Below, in pieces: positions 46,514 through 57,044 of a stretch of DNA of 64,000 nucleotides. The notes under the pieces were generated by a model. The model ran no database searches, was not told the DNA's origin, and was given only the letters and a program-made list of their open reading frames with translations. The position numbers and the translations under genes were made by a program. This DNA is from Diadema setosum (Eukaryota > Echinodermata > Echinoidea > Diadematoida > Diadematidae): positions 24,723,692 to 24,787,691 of the forward strand of contig CM067072.1 in assembly GCA_033980235.1 (NCBI GenBank), given 5' to 3'. How positions within the stretch are numbered: the stretch's first letter is position 1; every line of letters starts with the position of its first letter.

Positions 46514-49354
46514 ATATTTTTGTTTTTTGTTTTTTGATTTTTGTTTTTTGTTTTTTACATGAGTTGGGATGTTTGATCATGATCCTGAATATCCATGCTA
46601 CATATATATTTCCCTGAAGTTTACACTGATCACTTCTGGCTGCAAGTACAGGACACATGCTGCTAAGTCTGACCACTCATCCTTCCAGTACTCTTCCTCA
46701 TTATCTAATACTATATTCTTCCTCAGCACTACATGCTCTGGAAAAATATAATAATTCTCGACAAAAATATAACTTCCCGCGAGGATCTCATATATTATAG
46801 AGGCAACAAAATGAAAGTGAGAGTCAACCAACAAATGCAAGAACACCAAACATATCAACCAAAGTATATATATAAAATAATAATAATAAAAATAATGATA
46901 CTGATGATAGTAATAATAATGATAATATAAGTCTATCAATAATGAAAAAAAAAAACTGAATTGTAATTTATCTCTTAATGATATTTACCCAGTTGCAGTA
47001 GTAAAGATATTCTGAACGTAAACTGTCAGAGGAACGATTCCAATATATTGGTCTTTGCATGAGATTCCTGAGTATTGTTTCATCTTGTTTACACTGCGAT
47101 CAGCTTTTGAGAAAACAAACCAAAAATAACAAATAAACAAGCTCAGAGCTAGTGGAGAGCTGCAGCAATGCTCCATTGAAATCTGAAATAGTCTTGAATC
47201 TAGATGTCTACGGCTAGACCAGGGTCGATGCCCGGCCAGCCAGGATAGAAATATAACTGGGGTCTAACAATAGGCCTACTGTGAGTGTACACAAAATGAC
47301 AGCATCACCATCAATCACAATCATGCATGCACCCACAGCTCACAGACGACTTCTTATAGGCTTACCTATTTGCACTTTACATACCTCACGCCATATATTT
47401 TACAGGCGCTTATTCTTGTGTTTGGAATTGGAATATTCATCGAATTTGTTATTGATGCACTAAAAATCACATTTTGCTCTTTGCTCCTACACAGACGACT
47501 CCATCCTAGACATTTTAATGGAAAACAATTCTAGCCAGACACAATCTTTGTTCTTTTTCTTAATCTTATTCTGTTTTCTTTTTTTAAGTTAAGACCAAAG
47601 TGCCACAACGCCACACAAAATTCAACGAGTGGGACTAAACAATAATAAGGCTATCTTGGATTGTTGCAAACTAAACTGTGATACAGAATTGTCTATTTTA
47701 TAGTGGACTGTGATATCAATGCTTGCGCTGCACAAAAATACGACTCCTTGTGACATTTACTGGATGCAGCATATTGTATTTTACTTACTTCCCTGCAGGT
47801 ATTCGCATCGTCCTCTTGCGCCAAGCCGCAAAATCAAGTAGTAGTATACACGTACACCAGTGCAGTGACACCAACACCACTTATGCACTAGCACTTGATC
47901 ACTGTGTGTGTGCACTGCTAGTCCAGTCAAAATACGACAAAAAGTGGGTTAACCCACAACTAATTGCAACAGAAACGATTCCACTGGCATATGAACCGGA
48001 GGAGCTATTAAAATAACATATTAAAAGTTCCCTAAAATTCGAGTGGTGGATCAGTGTCTAATTTGCATAAATTCAAAATGGCCGCCATACAACCTATTTA
48101 TGCCTATATCTCGGGATATATAACCCACAGAAAGTATATTCCGGTGTCTAAACCTATGTTTTATAGGTCAAGGAATACAGATATGTTATCTTTATCAACT
48201 TTCAAGCATCCCTTTATATAGTTTTTGCATATATTTGCATATACTTACATACAAAATGGCCGCCATATTGCCTGTACAAGCAGGTATCTTAGTAATGTAT
48301 ACACTCAGGAATAAGTCGCTATATATCTGGACATAAAACCCGCAGAAAATAGATTCTTGTGTCTAAACCTTTGTTTTTTATGTCAAGTAATACAATTATC
48401 ATATAAGCAGTAACTTTCAAGCTTCCCTTTATACATTTTCTGCATATATTTGCATTTAATTAAATGCAAAAAAAGCCGCCACAATGCCTCTACAGGCTTA
48501 TATCTCCATTTGTAAAAGGTACCCAGTGTTGGTGTCTGTGGTCTTAATTTTACTGCTGAGAATCACTGATGTAGAATACCTTCCACTCAGGAATAATAAC
48601 CTATATTTCACTAAAAATTTGCGTATATTCATACATAAATCTATTCAAATTAAGAGTAGCTTATATCCATAAGCTACTGTACAAAAGTTTCATTAGTTTG
48701 GACATTAGATGACGATCTTGTCATATCAGGGTACCATGTCACTCACTCACTTTCTGAATAAAAGACCAATGGGTCCAGCCCTCATCCGAGCATCTCAAGT
48801 TCTCCTTCCTTGCATGTTTACAGACTATTACTTGGGAGAAAGGAAATTGGAAGACGTTGGGAAACTGAAGGGCCATATCTGGAAGCCTTTAGGGACCTCC
48901 AGGGCCCAGGGAGGCACGATGTCCATATATGCATGACACTAGCGATAAATGCACTTACAGTACTAAGTTTGTTGTAAATTTGACCATGTGTTTTCAAAAG
49001 GAGGATGAAAAATCAAAAGTGGCCTCCAATAATTTGGTCCCAGCTAAGATCAGATTTGAGGTGCCTTTGGGCATTCTGTGGCCGGGGGATGCTTCCCATT
49101 TTATATACCAATATTCTACCAGCCAAGTTTGGTAACAAATTGAACAGTTTTTTTTTTTTTTTTTTGGAAGATGAAAGAGTGAAAATTGGTACCTATTTGG
49201 CACTAGCCCCAAGGAGGTCACCCCTGCATCTGCCATGATAATCTTGAAAGTATACTAATACACTCACTGATGTATTTACTCGATGCTCTTCTGGTTTTAT
49301 AAAAGCAGCAACTCTAGATACAGATGGGGACATTAGTGCCCACACGTTAAAAAA

Positions 49355-49358
<4 letters not shown>

Positions 49359-49413
<55 letters not shown>

Positions 49414-49420
49414 TATATAT
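49359..49420. repeat. (TA)n microsatellite
   Basis: About 60 bp of AT dinucleotides immediately before an inverted-repeat element. Confidence 0.95.
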
Positions 49421-49612
49421 GACGAAGTAGACTGGTGATGCATTTCAGTCCAACAGTGCTAGTTATTCAGACCAAATTTTCGACGAATATATTTGTCTTC
49501 CTGAAGGTCGACAATGGCAATTCTGAAGAAAGGCGAATGTATTCGTCGAAAATTTGGTGTGACTAAATAGCACTGCTGGACTGAAATGCATTACCACCCT
49601 ACTTCGTCATAT
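49420..49612. mobile_element. Small inverted-repeat element with ATGACGAAGTAG ends
   Basis: GACGAAGTAGACTGGTGATG, CATTTCAGTCCAACAGTGCT and ATTTTCGACGAATA are all repeated in inverse order at the right. The loop contains CTTCCTGAAGGTCGAC. It abuts a (TA)n tract like the element at 45345. Confidence 0.75.
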
Positions 49613-49747
49613 TTTCTGTACTGGTACACTAATATATATAATGTGTAAAATTTTGAAAAGAAGGAAGATAAAACAGCGAAACTATATGCAGTCTCCAAGA
49701 TATTCATGATTGTACTTTTTACCTAGCTCTGTTATAACTGGTTCTAC

Positions 49748-49749
<2 letters not shown>

Positions 49750-49794
<45 letters not shown>
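49750..49794. repeat. (TG)n microsatellite
   Basis: About 22 TG units inside the giant inverted repeat. Confidence 0.95.
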
Positions 49795-49797
<3 letters not shown>

Positions 49798-52345
49798 GTT
49801 TTTTTATGATAAATTCCTTAATTTGGGGGTTCTGGGACCTTTTGGACATGGCGTCTATTTGAACAACTTGATAGTCTGTCATCCTTGGGATGCTACTTGC
49901 CTAGTTTGTTGAAGATCTGTCATTACATGGGGTCTTAAAAGAGAATCTGAAAATGTTTTTTGAAAATGCATGCATGACTGTCGACGGACGCCAGAAGATA
50001 AATGATGGCTATTTGCAATACATTAGCTTGAACCTTTTTTGCTGTCTTGAACCTTTGGCTAAGATGAATTTAAAATCTAATGAATCAAAGTCATTGGATT
50101 TCAAGAAAACTTTCTTCCATTTCAAATACATCATTTTCATTTTCTGTTTTGCGATAATACAGATACTTAAGGTATGTAATGTGATCTCTGAAAATATAGA
50201 TCAATGATAAAAGTGTAAAACATGAAAACTCGCTTACACTCAAAGTGTTCTATACCACAAACTCTGGACTAGGATAGTGTGAAATTGCAATCGATTAATG
50301 TAAAGCAAACAGGATCCCGGCTTCATTTCATACTGACGAAAAGAAGAGTGGTAAGTCTCACATTTGTTGTAAACTGTGTTGATGTCTTTCAAGAATGTTA
50401 TTCATTCCTAGTCACCAATTAGAACAGCATCATCTGACTCCTCACATATTTTAGAAATAAAACATTACAAGTGTCTGATCTATAATGGCCCGCATCTACC
50501 ACTGATATGGGTTGTGTGCAGTCAAATCTGTTTGCCCCGCAACTATACACTACCAGTTTGCTAACAGCCTGATGTAACAGATACGACACGAAAAATGGTA
50601 AAAGTAACATTTATCAGAATTTATAAGCGTTTTATGAGCTTGAAGCCAATGAGAAGGATGCTGTTGGTATTGATCGACTGATGAATCCAGAGTACTAGGA
50701 ATAGAAATGTTAAAGCATTTCCTTTTTCTTATCTTTCTTTTTTTCTTTTTTTTTTTTGGTATCTGGCTTTTTTCTGTAAGTCATTGGGTGAAACCACGCA
50801 AAAGTATGACAAAATCCACTTCCATACAAATTATCACGGTCATAATTATATGTTGCTCATTGATAAACATGCCTTTGCCAAAAGTTTTGCAACAAAAGAC
50901 ACAAGTATCGACTAAACATGGCTGCAAATCATCGCAGGTAAGGAAAAAGATGTTTGAAAAAAATCTGCTGAATGATTTAAGACCAATTTTGGTGAACCGT
51001 AAGCACACTTTGAAAGCTATATGAGATAATATGACAAGAACGTCATCTTAATGTCCAAACTCATAAAGCTTTTGTAGAGAAGCTTATGGATAATCATGAT
51101 CTTGATGACTTTCCCCTCCCCCCCCCCCCTTTGGCCTAAAAAAAAAGTATTGCAACATAGACACAAGTATAAGCAGTAAACATGAAGGTAAAATTACACG
51201 ATATAATACATTGAATATCATGCAATCATAAAAATCTTTTTAACGATTCCTACTACATAATTTGAGACTCTACTGTTGTGTACCTATTGAGCACACTTTG
51301 GAAGCTAAGTTGAGATTATAGTTCAATAAAGATATGTTCTATTTGATGCTACTTACAGTTGTTTTCTGTTCTGAGGCTTTATCTCAAGAAAATGTGAGTT
51401 TAATGTAGTACAATACTTTTAATCAATGCAAGAATATACAACTCGGTGGAAGGATAATCGTTAAGGTCGTGAATGGAATTCTAACAATTTTGCCCTTGAA
51501 ATATTGGATGCATTAATTACAGTACAATTAACGTTCTGTAGCTCGTATTCGTATATCAGAAATTATATTCACGATAAAAATTTGAATAGATTTATGCTTA
51601 AATATAGCTATGCAAATTTTTAGTGAGATATAGGTAATTATTCCTGAGTGGAACGTATTCTACATCAGTGATTCTCAGCAGTAAAATTAAGACCACAGAC
51701 ACCATCACTGGGTACCTTTTACAGATAGAGATATAAGCCTGTGGAGTTATAATGGCGGCCAATTTGCATTTAATTAAATGCAAATGTATGCAGAAAATAA
51801 AGGGAAAATAAAGGGAAGCTTGAAAGTTACTGCTTGTATCATAATTGTATTTCCTGACCTAAAAACCATAGGTTTAGACACCAGAATCTATTTTCTACAG
51901 GTTTTATGTCCAGATATATAGCGACTTAATTCTGAGTGTATACTACATTAATGATATACGAAGATACGGGCTTGCACAGGCAATATGGCGGCCATTTTGT
52001 ATGTAATTATATGCAAATTTATGCAAAAACTATATAAAGGGATGCTTGAAAGTTGATAAAGATAACATATTTGTATTCCTTGACCTAAAGAACATAGATT
52101 TAGACACCGGAATTTACTTTCTGTGGGTTATATATCCCGAGATATAGGCATAAATACGTTGTATGGCGGCCATTTTGAATTTATGCAAATTAGACACTGA
52201 TCCACCACTCGAATTTTAGGGAACTTTCAATATGTTATTTTAATAGCTCTTCCGGGTCAAATGCAAGTGGAATCGTTTCTGTTGCAATTAGTTGTGGGTC
52301 ATTTCATATTTTGACTGGACTATGCGTATGCACTGAGAATATGAA

Positions 52346-53100
52346 AGATCACCTGACTCGACCCCACATTGAAAAGTAAACAGAGCGTGTTGGATCGGCT
52401 TCCAACGATCAACACAGGTCTAGGCCTTTTAGTGTTCAGTGTTTGAGGGAGCCCGACGAGTGTAAAGAGAAATATCATACAAACAATTTTATAAGTATAG
52501 TTTGAATTTAAAGAGTCCCCTCCAAATCTTTACATCTAGCTATGTAAACGTTTGCTCGAAACTTGCTTGACAGAGCAACAACAACAACAACAACAAAGAA
52601 TGAAAATGAAACCCGCGGTAAAAAGACCTTTGTTTTTGCGCTGAATTAAAAGACCTGTTTTATCTGTCTTGTTTGTCTGTTCGTTTGTTTGTTTGTTTTT
52701 GTTCTGTTGTTGTTGTTGTTGTTGTTGTTTTATTTTATTTTTTTTTTTTTTTGCTTGTCAGCTGAAGTGGTACCAGAAATTGCGGTGAAGGCTTTGTTGT
52801 TGTTGTTGTTGTTGTTGTTGTTCCTTTCTTTCTTTTTGCTTGCTAGCTCATGAAACCGGGAAGTGCCCCCTCCCCCCCCCCCTCCCCCCCCCCCCCCCTC
52901 ACCTAGAAAGCTTGCCTTAGATAGGCCTACTTGATCGACTTGGCAAAAAATGATTGCAAATTGGATTCATTAGAAGTACTAAAATGGAATGTACATGGCC
53001 TTTCCCGAGAGTGTTGAATAAAAGTCGAGATCAAACATTAAGTCAGAAAATCAAAAAGAAGTCTGTGAATACTCAACTCTGATTGGCAGATTTTTGGACT
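52346..53100. other. Intergenic stretch rich in simple repeats
   Basis: It contains (GTT)n tracts at 52705-52728 and 52795-52822, poly-T at 52739-52752, and long poly-C runs at 52864-52898. No gene was seen. Confidence 0.5.
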
Positions 53101-53104
53101 TATG

Positions 53105-53890
53105 TTTGATTGTATCTTTCATCATGTAACAGGGCCCAGCAGGTGGATATAAATGTCTATTTAGTAATTAACTGTTATTGCAGTAGTTGTTCTTTATTAT
53201 ACTCATATACGTCTAGGATATTTCTGCGATTATATCTCTATTACCTTGTTCTTTCTCTCATCACTTTTTTTTTTTCACACTCTCTCGACATACTTCTGAC
53301 GAGGTCGCTGTCTCTGCTGAACGTTTTTGTCTGTTCTATTCTTTTCTTTTACTGTTATGTTAGTTTTGTCTCATTTTGTCTCGTCTCAATGTCAACTCTC
53401 CGTTGTACTGTTACTCCTATTTCAGTCCCGTTTCATGTTTATTTGTGTGTATATCTGCCTGTTTTTGTTGATATCTTTTCTAGTGGGCTTCCATACTTTT
53501 ACTTTACTCTCAACTGATGTTTTTCCTCTGAGGGGCCCACATCCTACAAGCTTTGGTTTTTTTTTTTTTAGTGTGTCCCTCCATTTTTCGAATTTTGCAT
53601 ACTGTTTACTTACTTCTTATCACTTGAGTTTTATGATAATGTATTATTATCGTAAGGTGCTACAATTACATTCTTTTCATCCTTCATAGTTTTACGCACC
53701 TTATTTTCTCTTACCCCCCAAAAAAGTGATGTCTATAGTATGTTCTTGTCGAAAATTGAAATAAAACATTGAATTGAATTGAATCGAATTGAATTGAATT
53801 GAATTGAATTGAATTGAATCGAATTGAATTGAATTGAATTGAATTGAATTGAATCGAATTGAATTGAATTGAATTGAATTGAATTGAATT
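53105..53890 (+). mobile_element. LINE 3' end with (TTGAA)n tail
   Basis: A T-rich untranslated region ends GAAATAAAACATTGAATTGA and continues as about 120 bp of GAATT units with a few C variants (53770-53890). Short-unit tails of this kind mark 3' ends of CR1/L2-type LINEs. No reverse transcriptase is left in this copy. Confidence 0.6.
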
Positions 53891-54056
53891 GTTCTTGTTG
53901 TTTATTTAATTGTTCTTGTGGATTGTCGGGGGTAGTTTGAGGATATATAGTACCATTTTCTGCAATAAACTATATTGTTTTGATGGAAAAGGTTCGTAAA
54001 CTTCTAATTCTTTTTCTCTCCGCTCCTCCTTTTCTCCTTCTTTCCTTCTTCTCGAT

Positions 54057-54112
54057 CTTCTTCTTCTTCTTCTTCTTCTTCTTCTTCTTCTTCTTCTTCT
54101 TCTTTTTCTTCT
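54057..54112 (+). repeat. (TTC)n microsatellite
   Basis: About 18 TTC units in a longer CT-rich stretch (54010-54120). Confidence 0.92.
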
Positions 54113-54287
54113 GTTTTTGCTTCTTCATGCACTGTAACCGATATCCTTGAATTCTTCTTTGGATATTACTCGATCATCTCATATGTTATTAAAAGTATCC
54201 TGACCTTCTCAGATGATTAGGATCGCTTTAAGAAAATGGAAAGAAAACAAACGAAAATTACGAAGTAATTGGATTATCACCCCCCCC

Positions 54288-54288
54288 C

Positions 54289-54322
<34 letters not shown>

Positions 54323-54332
54323 CACACACACA
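54288..54332 (+). repeat. (CA)n microsatellite
   Basis: About 20 CA units following a C run. Confidence 0.92.
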
Positions 54333-54439
54333 CGATTCAGTCTTGGGCCTTCGGAAAAGGCAAAAACTGCTTTAAAAGCATTGTTGACTTTCCTGACTTA
54401 TAAGTCAAGTCTTATTCCTAACAGCACCTAAAACTGATA

Positions 54440-56090
54440 CAACAAAATGATCTCTCAGCTTTTGACAGGCTCAAATAATATAATGGGAGGCCCACTGTTG
54501 TTGTTGTTTTTATCTGACAGCCAATGTATTCTTCAATTCTCAGTACCAACGGCATTCTTGGCTGATAGAAATGACTCCAATTTGATATTCAATAATAGAA
54601 ATTGTGCAAAGATCGGCACTATATCCCGCTATGGGCAATATGGGTCCGCTACTATTCCTTCCTTATGTCAATGACATCATTAATACATCCTAACTTCTTT
54701 CCTTCATTTCATTTGCTGATGATACTAATATATCGCATTCTCATGAAGATCTCAAGATTTTAAATGTTATACCTGAAATGTTGAAATCAGTAAAGTATCA
54801 AATTGGTTTAAGCCTAATAAACTTTCTTTGAATATATAAGACTCATTTTATGTATTTTAAGCCTCATTCTCATAATACAGATACGCTGATACAAAGAAAA
54901 CAAATTCAACATTTTTGAGAGTATAGACGAAACTTTGACTTGGAACGAGCATTTCCATCATGTTATAACGTGTATTTCTAAAAACATAAGGATATCCAAG
55001 TTAGATTTTTCTTCCCTCATTCATCTTTATCTTTATTATATAATTCTTCAATTCTCCCATATATAAATCATTGTAATATTGCATTTGGAAATTGTGGCTC
55101 TACCAAAATAAAGTATATTTTTAAATTACTAAAGAAAGCCTTAGTGTACTGCATGGATTGCATTTCTTAGCTCATACTGATTCTTTATTTCATGAACTTA
55201 AAACACTTCAGATTTGGCTGACTTGAATATCATTCTAGTAGAAGTTATTATGTTATATTCATGATCAGCTTCCATCATCTTTCAATGGTATGTTTAGGTT
55301 TAATACTTCTGTCCATTCGTACCCAACTTGTATAGAAATGTCCATCTTTCGTGACTCACAAATCTATCAGACATTATTTGGAATAATCTTCCGGACAACA
55401 TAAAGTCTTGCTCTACTACTTATTTTTTGAAAGCTTTAATTAAGCGGTATTTGATACATATTGAGCTCCCCACTCAGTACGTTTGAGATCAAGGACATAT
55501 ACTTTTGGTTAATGAATGTTATTTTTATTCAATCTCTATTTTCTTCCTTCAACTGCATTTTGCACCCACACCTGCAACTGCACTGTACCCACCTGACCAA
55601 GAGCAGGGGCGGTTCCAGGAATTCTGTAAAGAGGGAGGGGGCGGGGCGTGACTAATATTTCTGGTGTCACTTCCGGGTTTCATTTCATTTTTTTTTCTTT
55701 TTATTTCTTTTGTGTTTAACGACAAATAAAGGGGGGGGGGGGGCGTGCGCCGGTTGCGCCCCCATCTTGATCCGCCACTGCAAGAGAGTTGTGTCGCCGG
55801 ATGGTCTTTTTGTATGAGGCCTCATCCATTTGAGTCTAAATCGCTCACGATAGTAGTCTCCTGCATTCAAACATCTCCGTTATTTAGTGAAAAATAATGT
55901 TCTTATTTACGTTTCTGTGTATGTATATTGCTCAGTACAATTGCTTATGTGTATCTATGTATGTATCGAATGAAGACCGTTATATTATTGCTTTATACTA
56001 CTGCACTTGTTATTCTTTGTCTTTGTGCTTTTGAAATTTGTATTCAGTTGGTATATATTCAATGCGGAAATAAATCAAATCAAATCAAAC
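54440..56090 (+). pseudogene. Degenerate LINE with reverse transcriptase remnant and (AAATC)n tail
   Basis: Frameshifted reading shows the reverse transcriptase box SFADDTNISHS near 54705-54740, preceded by GPLLLLFLSD-like and YVNDI motifs, and followed by the typical post-RT order: a WNEHFHHVITC-like segment, ILPYINHCNIAFGN, KKAL, and FFKALIKRYL-like residues by 55450. Many stops and shifts make it dead. The 3' end is AATAAATCAAATCAAATC (56068-56086). CR1/L2/jockey-like by motif order; clade uncertain. Confidence 0.75.
55598..55786. mobile_element. 177-bp MITE inserted in the LINE 3' UTR
   Basis: Element 55604-55780 has ends CAGGGGCGGTTCCAGGAAT and the inverse of ATCTTGATCCGCCACTG, directly flanked by CAAGAG on both sides. 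It interrupts the LINE 3' region, so it inserted after the LINE. A long G run lies inside (55731-55743). Confidence 0.75.
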
Positions 56091-56402
56091 AACCTACATG
56101 CCTGCTTTATAATCTTTATCTCATATTATTACAACCGAGAATGAAAATATTCTTCCTTGTTTTTCGTATTGCTGTTTTTATGTAGGCATAATTAGGCCCT
56201 TAAAAAGAATGTGAGTAAGAGCGGCACAAATTGATACAAAACAGAATTTTGTTCAATCATTGATTCGGAACAGTTTTTGAAGCAACGGGAATCAATATGG
56301 GCATAATATTAATGAATTATGATTATGTACTGTCATTTACGTAAAATCGTACAAAACTTCAGTGTAACGATTATCATCCACGTAGTAGGTCCAGTATCAC
56401 TT

Positions 56403-56570
56403 CAAGTTTCAAGTTTCAAGTTTATTCAAAGTTTCCACAATACAAAAATTACATGAGAACAATAATGTGTAACAAGGAATACATTGTTGAATATATGCGA
56501 TTAAAACAAATTTCAGAATTGAATATAAATTGACAATGCATGTAGATGCATAGAGATGTAAAGTGGAATA
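56403..56570 (-). mobile_element. 5'-truncated LINE 3' end, minus strand
   Basis: Read on the minus strand it ends TTTGAATAAACTTGAAACTT then GAAACTTGAA, a short-unit LINE tail. About 150 bp of body remain before an A/G-rich tract. Confidence 0.5.
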
Positions 56571-56574
56571 AGAA

Positions 56575-56695
56575 TAAGAATAAAAAAGAATAAGAAAAAA
56601 GAAAAAGAAAAAGAAAAAAGGAAAAAAAAGAAAAAGAAAAAAGAAAAAGAAAAAAGAAAAAGAAAAAGAAAAAGAAAAAAGAAAAAGAATAAGAA
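56575..56695 (+). repeat. (AAAAAG)n A/G-rich simple repeat
   Basis: About 120 bp of A-rich hexamer-like units (AAGAAAAAG), polymorphic in unit length. Confidence 0.92.
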
Positions 56696-56717
56696 TTACC
56701 CCCAATTCGATCCCGTA

Positions 56718-56797
56718 CCCCCCCCCCCCCCCCCCCTTATAAGCTGCGCATTACAAAATACTGGTACTGTACTGTACCCCCCCCCCCCCCCCCCCCC
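56718..56797 (+). promoter_or_regulatory. Twin poly-C tracts upstream of SPTLC1
   Basis: Runs of 19 C (56718-56736) and 21 C (56777-56797) are separated by 40 bp, ending 172 bases before the SPTLC1 ATG, followed by CpG-containing DNA (CTCCGCCGCTATCTTCG). A promoter location is inferred from distance; no TATA box or start site is evident. Confidence 0.4.
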
Positions 56798-56969
56798 TCC
56801 GCCGCTATCTTCGTAAAGTACGTAATCGTATTGATGATATGAGTTGCATGATTCCGCGTACGATCTTAGGGATGTGTGTACAATGTGTGTGTATGTGGAG
56901 CGACAAACGCCTAGTTACACAGCCTGATGTACTGAGGAATCTGCTAGGAGACCCAAACCCGATTCAGAT

Positions 56970-57044
56970 ATGGCAGATACCCTCCTTAGATTTGGGAGTC
57001 CAGAACCATGGGACTTTGGCGAACTGATCGAAGCCTTTAGACAG
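56970..57044 (+). CDS. SPTLC1: SPTLC1 exon 1
   Basis: The exon holds 25 codons, [20 protein letters not shown] then EAFRQ, with donor CAG|GTTTGT in phase 0. It corresponds to the short lumenal/N-terminal exon of vertebrate SPTLC1, whose sequence is poorly conserved; length, frame and the upstream stop support it. Confidence 0.82.

Larger units (their letters stand above)
47905..52345. mobile_element. Giant inverted repeat, 4.4 kb, arms about 750-800 bp
   Basis: The left arm (47915-48722) and right arm (51025-52330) match in inverse order from ACCCACAACTAATTGCAAC inward to GTTTGGACATTAGATGACG. The right arm has an extra 480 bp at about 51100-51580. Each arm contains two to three tandem degenerate units (about 180-220 bp) starting AAAATGGCCGCCAT. 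The central 2.3 kb holds simple repeats and another small inverted element. No transposase was recognised. Confidence 0.8.

Noticed and set aside
53110..53689. Two overlapping T-rich plus-strand frames of 120-135 codons
   Set aside because: Their Phe/Ser/Leu/Tyr composition comes from a T-rich LINE 3' untranslated region; there is no conserved motif.
56409..56705. Phe/Leu-rich 98-residue frame on the minus strand
   Set aside because: It is the translation of the (AAAAAG)n repeat and a LINE tail.
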